Part shown: positions 6,459 through 6,480 of the stretch, one piece after another
Layout of the letters: every line of letters begins with the position of its first letter
Numbering within the stretch: position 1 is the stretch's first letter
NCBI GenBank assembly: GCA_007125835.1
Contig: SLCJ01000212.1
Coordinates: forward strand, 1-6,480
Direction of reading: 5' to 3'
DNA length: 6,480 nt
Origin: Verrucomicrobiales bacterium
GTDB lineage: Bacteria > Verrucomicrobiota > Verrucomicrobiia > Verrucomicrobiales > SLCJ01
Made by a program: the position numbers and the translations under genes
Notes under the pieces: generated by a model
The model's input: the letters and a program-made list of their open reading frames with translations, nothing else
Databases searched by the model: none
What the model was told of the DNA's origin: nothing

Positions 6459-6480
6459 CCAACAACCAACAACCAACAAC
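6459..6480. repeat. Heptamer tandem repeat CCAACAA reaching the window end
   Basis: Three perfect copies of CCAACAA (6459-6465, 6466-6472, 6473-6479) are preceded by a partial CCAA (6455-6458) and followed by C at the last base. The array probably continues beyond the window. Confidence 0.8.

Larger units (their letters stand above)
5580..6480. other. Gene-free, repeat-rich intergenic region
   Basis: I see no supportable protein or RNA gene in these 900 bases. The open frames on the minus strand (for example 5770-6245) overlap each other, lack known motifs and follow the repeats. What it does hold is listed separately: two REP-like elements, a hairpin-based repeat and several short tandem repeats. 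The last 250 bases are visibly less GC-rich than the genes, with many CTTT and CCC runs. The right end may approach another gene outside the window. Confidence 0.7.

Noticed and set aside
5580..6480. CRISPR array or tRNA/ncRNA gene in the gene-free region
   Set aside because: Repeat units are too short and contiguous for CRISPR spacers, and no cloverleaf or known RNA motif was visible.

Overview
The window is GC-rich and looks like chromosomal DNA of a member of the Verrucomicrobiota, or a close relative in the PVC group. This placement is inferred from family resemblance, not from a marker gene. The reasons are an ECF sigma factor of the Rhodopirellula/Verrucomicrobium type, a FecR-like membrane anti-sigma protein with a large extracytoplasmic C-terminal domain, a REP-associated transposase (RAYT), and intergenic DNA rich in short palindromic repeats.

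Layout. On the minus strand, read from right to left, there is an ECF sigma factor (2779-2192). It overlaps by four bases (ATGA) a FecR-type anti-sigma/sensor protein (2195-651). After a 65-base gap comes a short, degenerate RAYT (585-76). Its HUH histidines are replaced and it lacks the usual C-terminus. On the plus strand, diverging from the sigma factor, there is a small YkgJ-type cysteine-cluster protein (2851-3216), then a two-domain ABC-F ATPase (3317-5302). The ABC-F stop overlaps, again as ATGA, the start of an aspartate/glutamate racemase gene that has lost its middle (5299-5579). Only the first 17 codons and the last 76 or so remain, in different frames.

The last 900 bases (5580-6480) hold no gene I can support. 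They contain a head-to-head pair of REP-like elements with GTAG heads and bulged hairpins (5757-5789 and 5870-5902), a repeat built from AACCCCGTTGGGGTT-type hairpins (5948-6052), and several 7-, 9- and 12-bp tandem repeats, one of which runs off the window end.

How the parts relate. The sigma and FecR genes form one regulatory unit: a membrane-anchored protein probably holds the sigma factor until a signal releases it. No obvious target gene sits beside it. The YkgJ and ABC-F genes are ordinary cytoplasmic functions. The window holds both a decaying RAYT and REP-like inverted pairs, and RAYT proteins are known to be associated with such elements. I see no defence island, CRISPR array, RNA gene or clearly new multi-gene system. 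The observations most worth a second look are the RAYT with no HUH motif, the REPIN-like pair and the internally deleted racemase.
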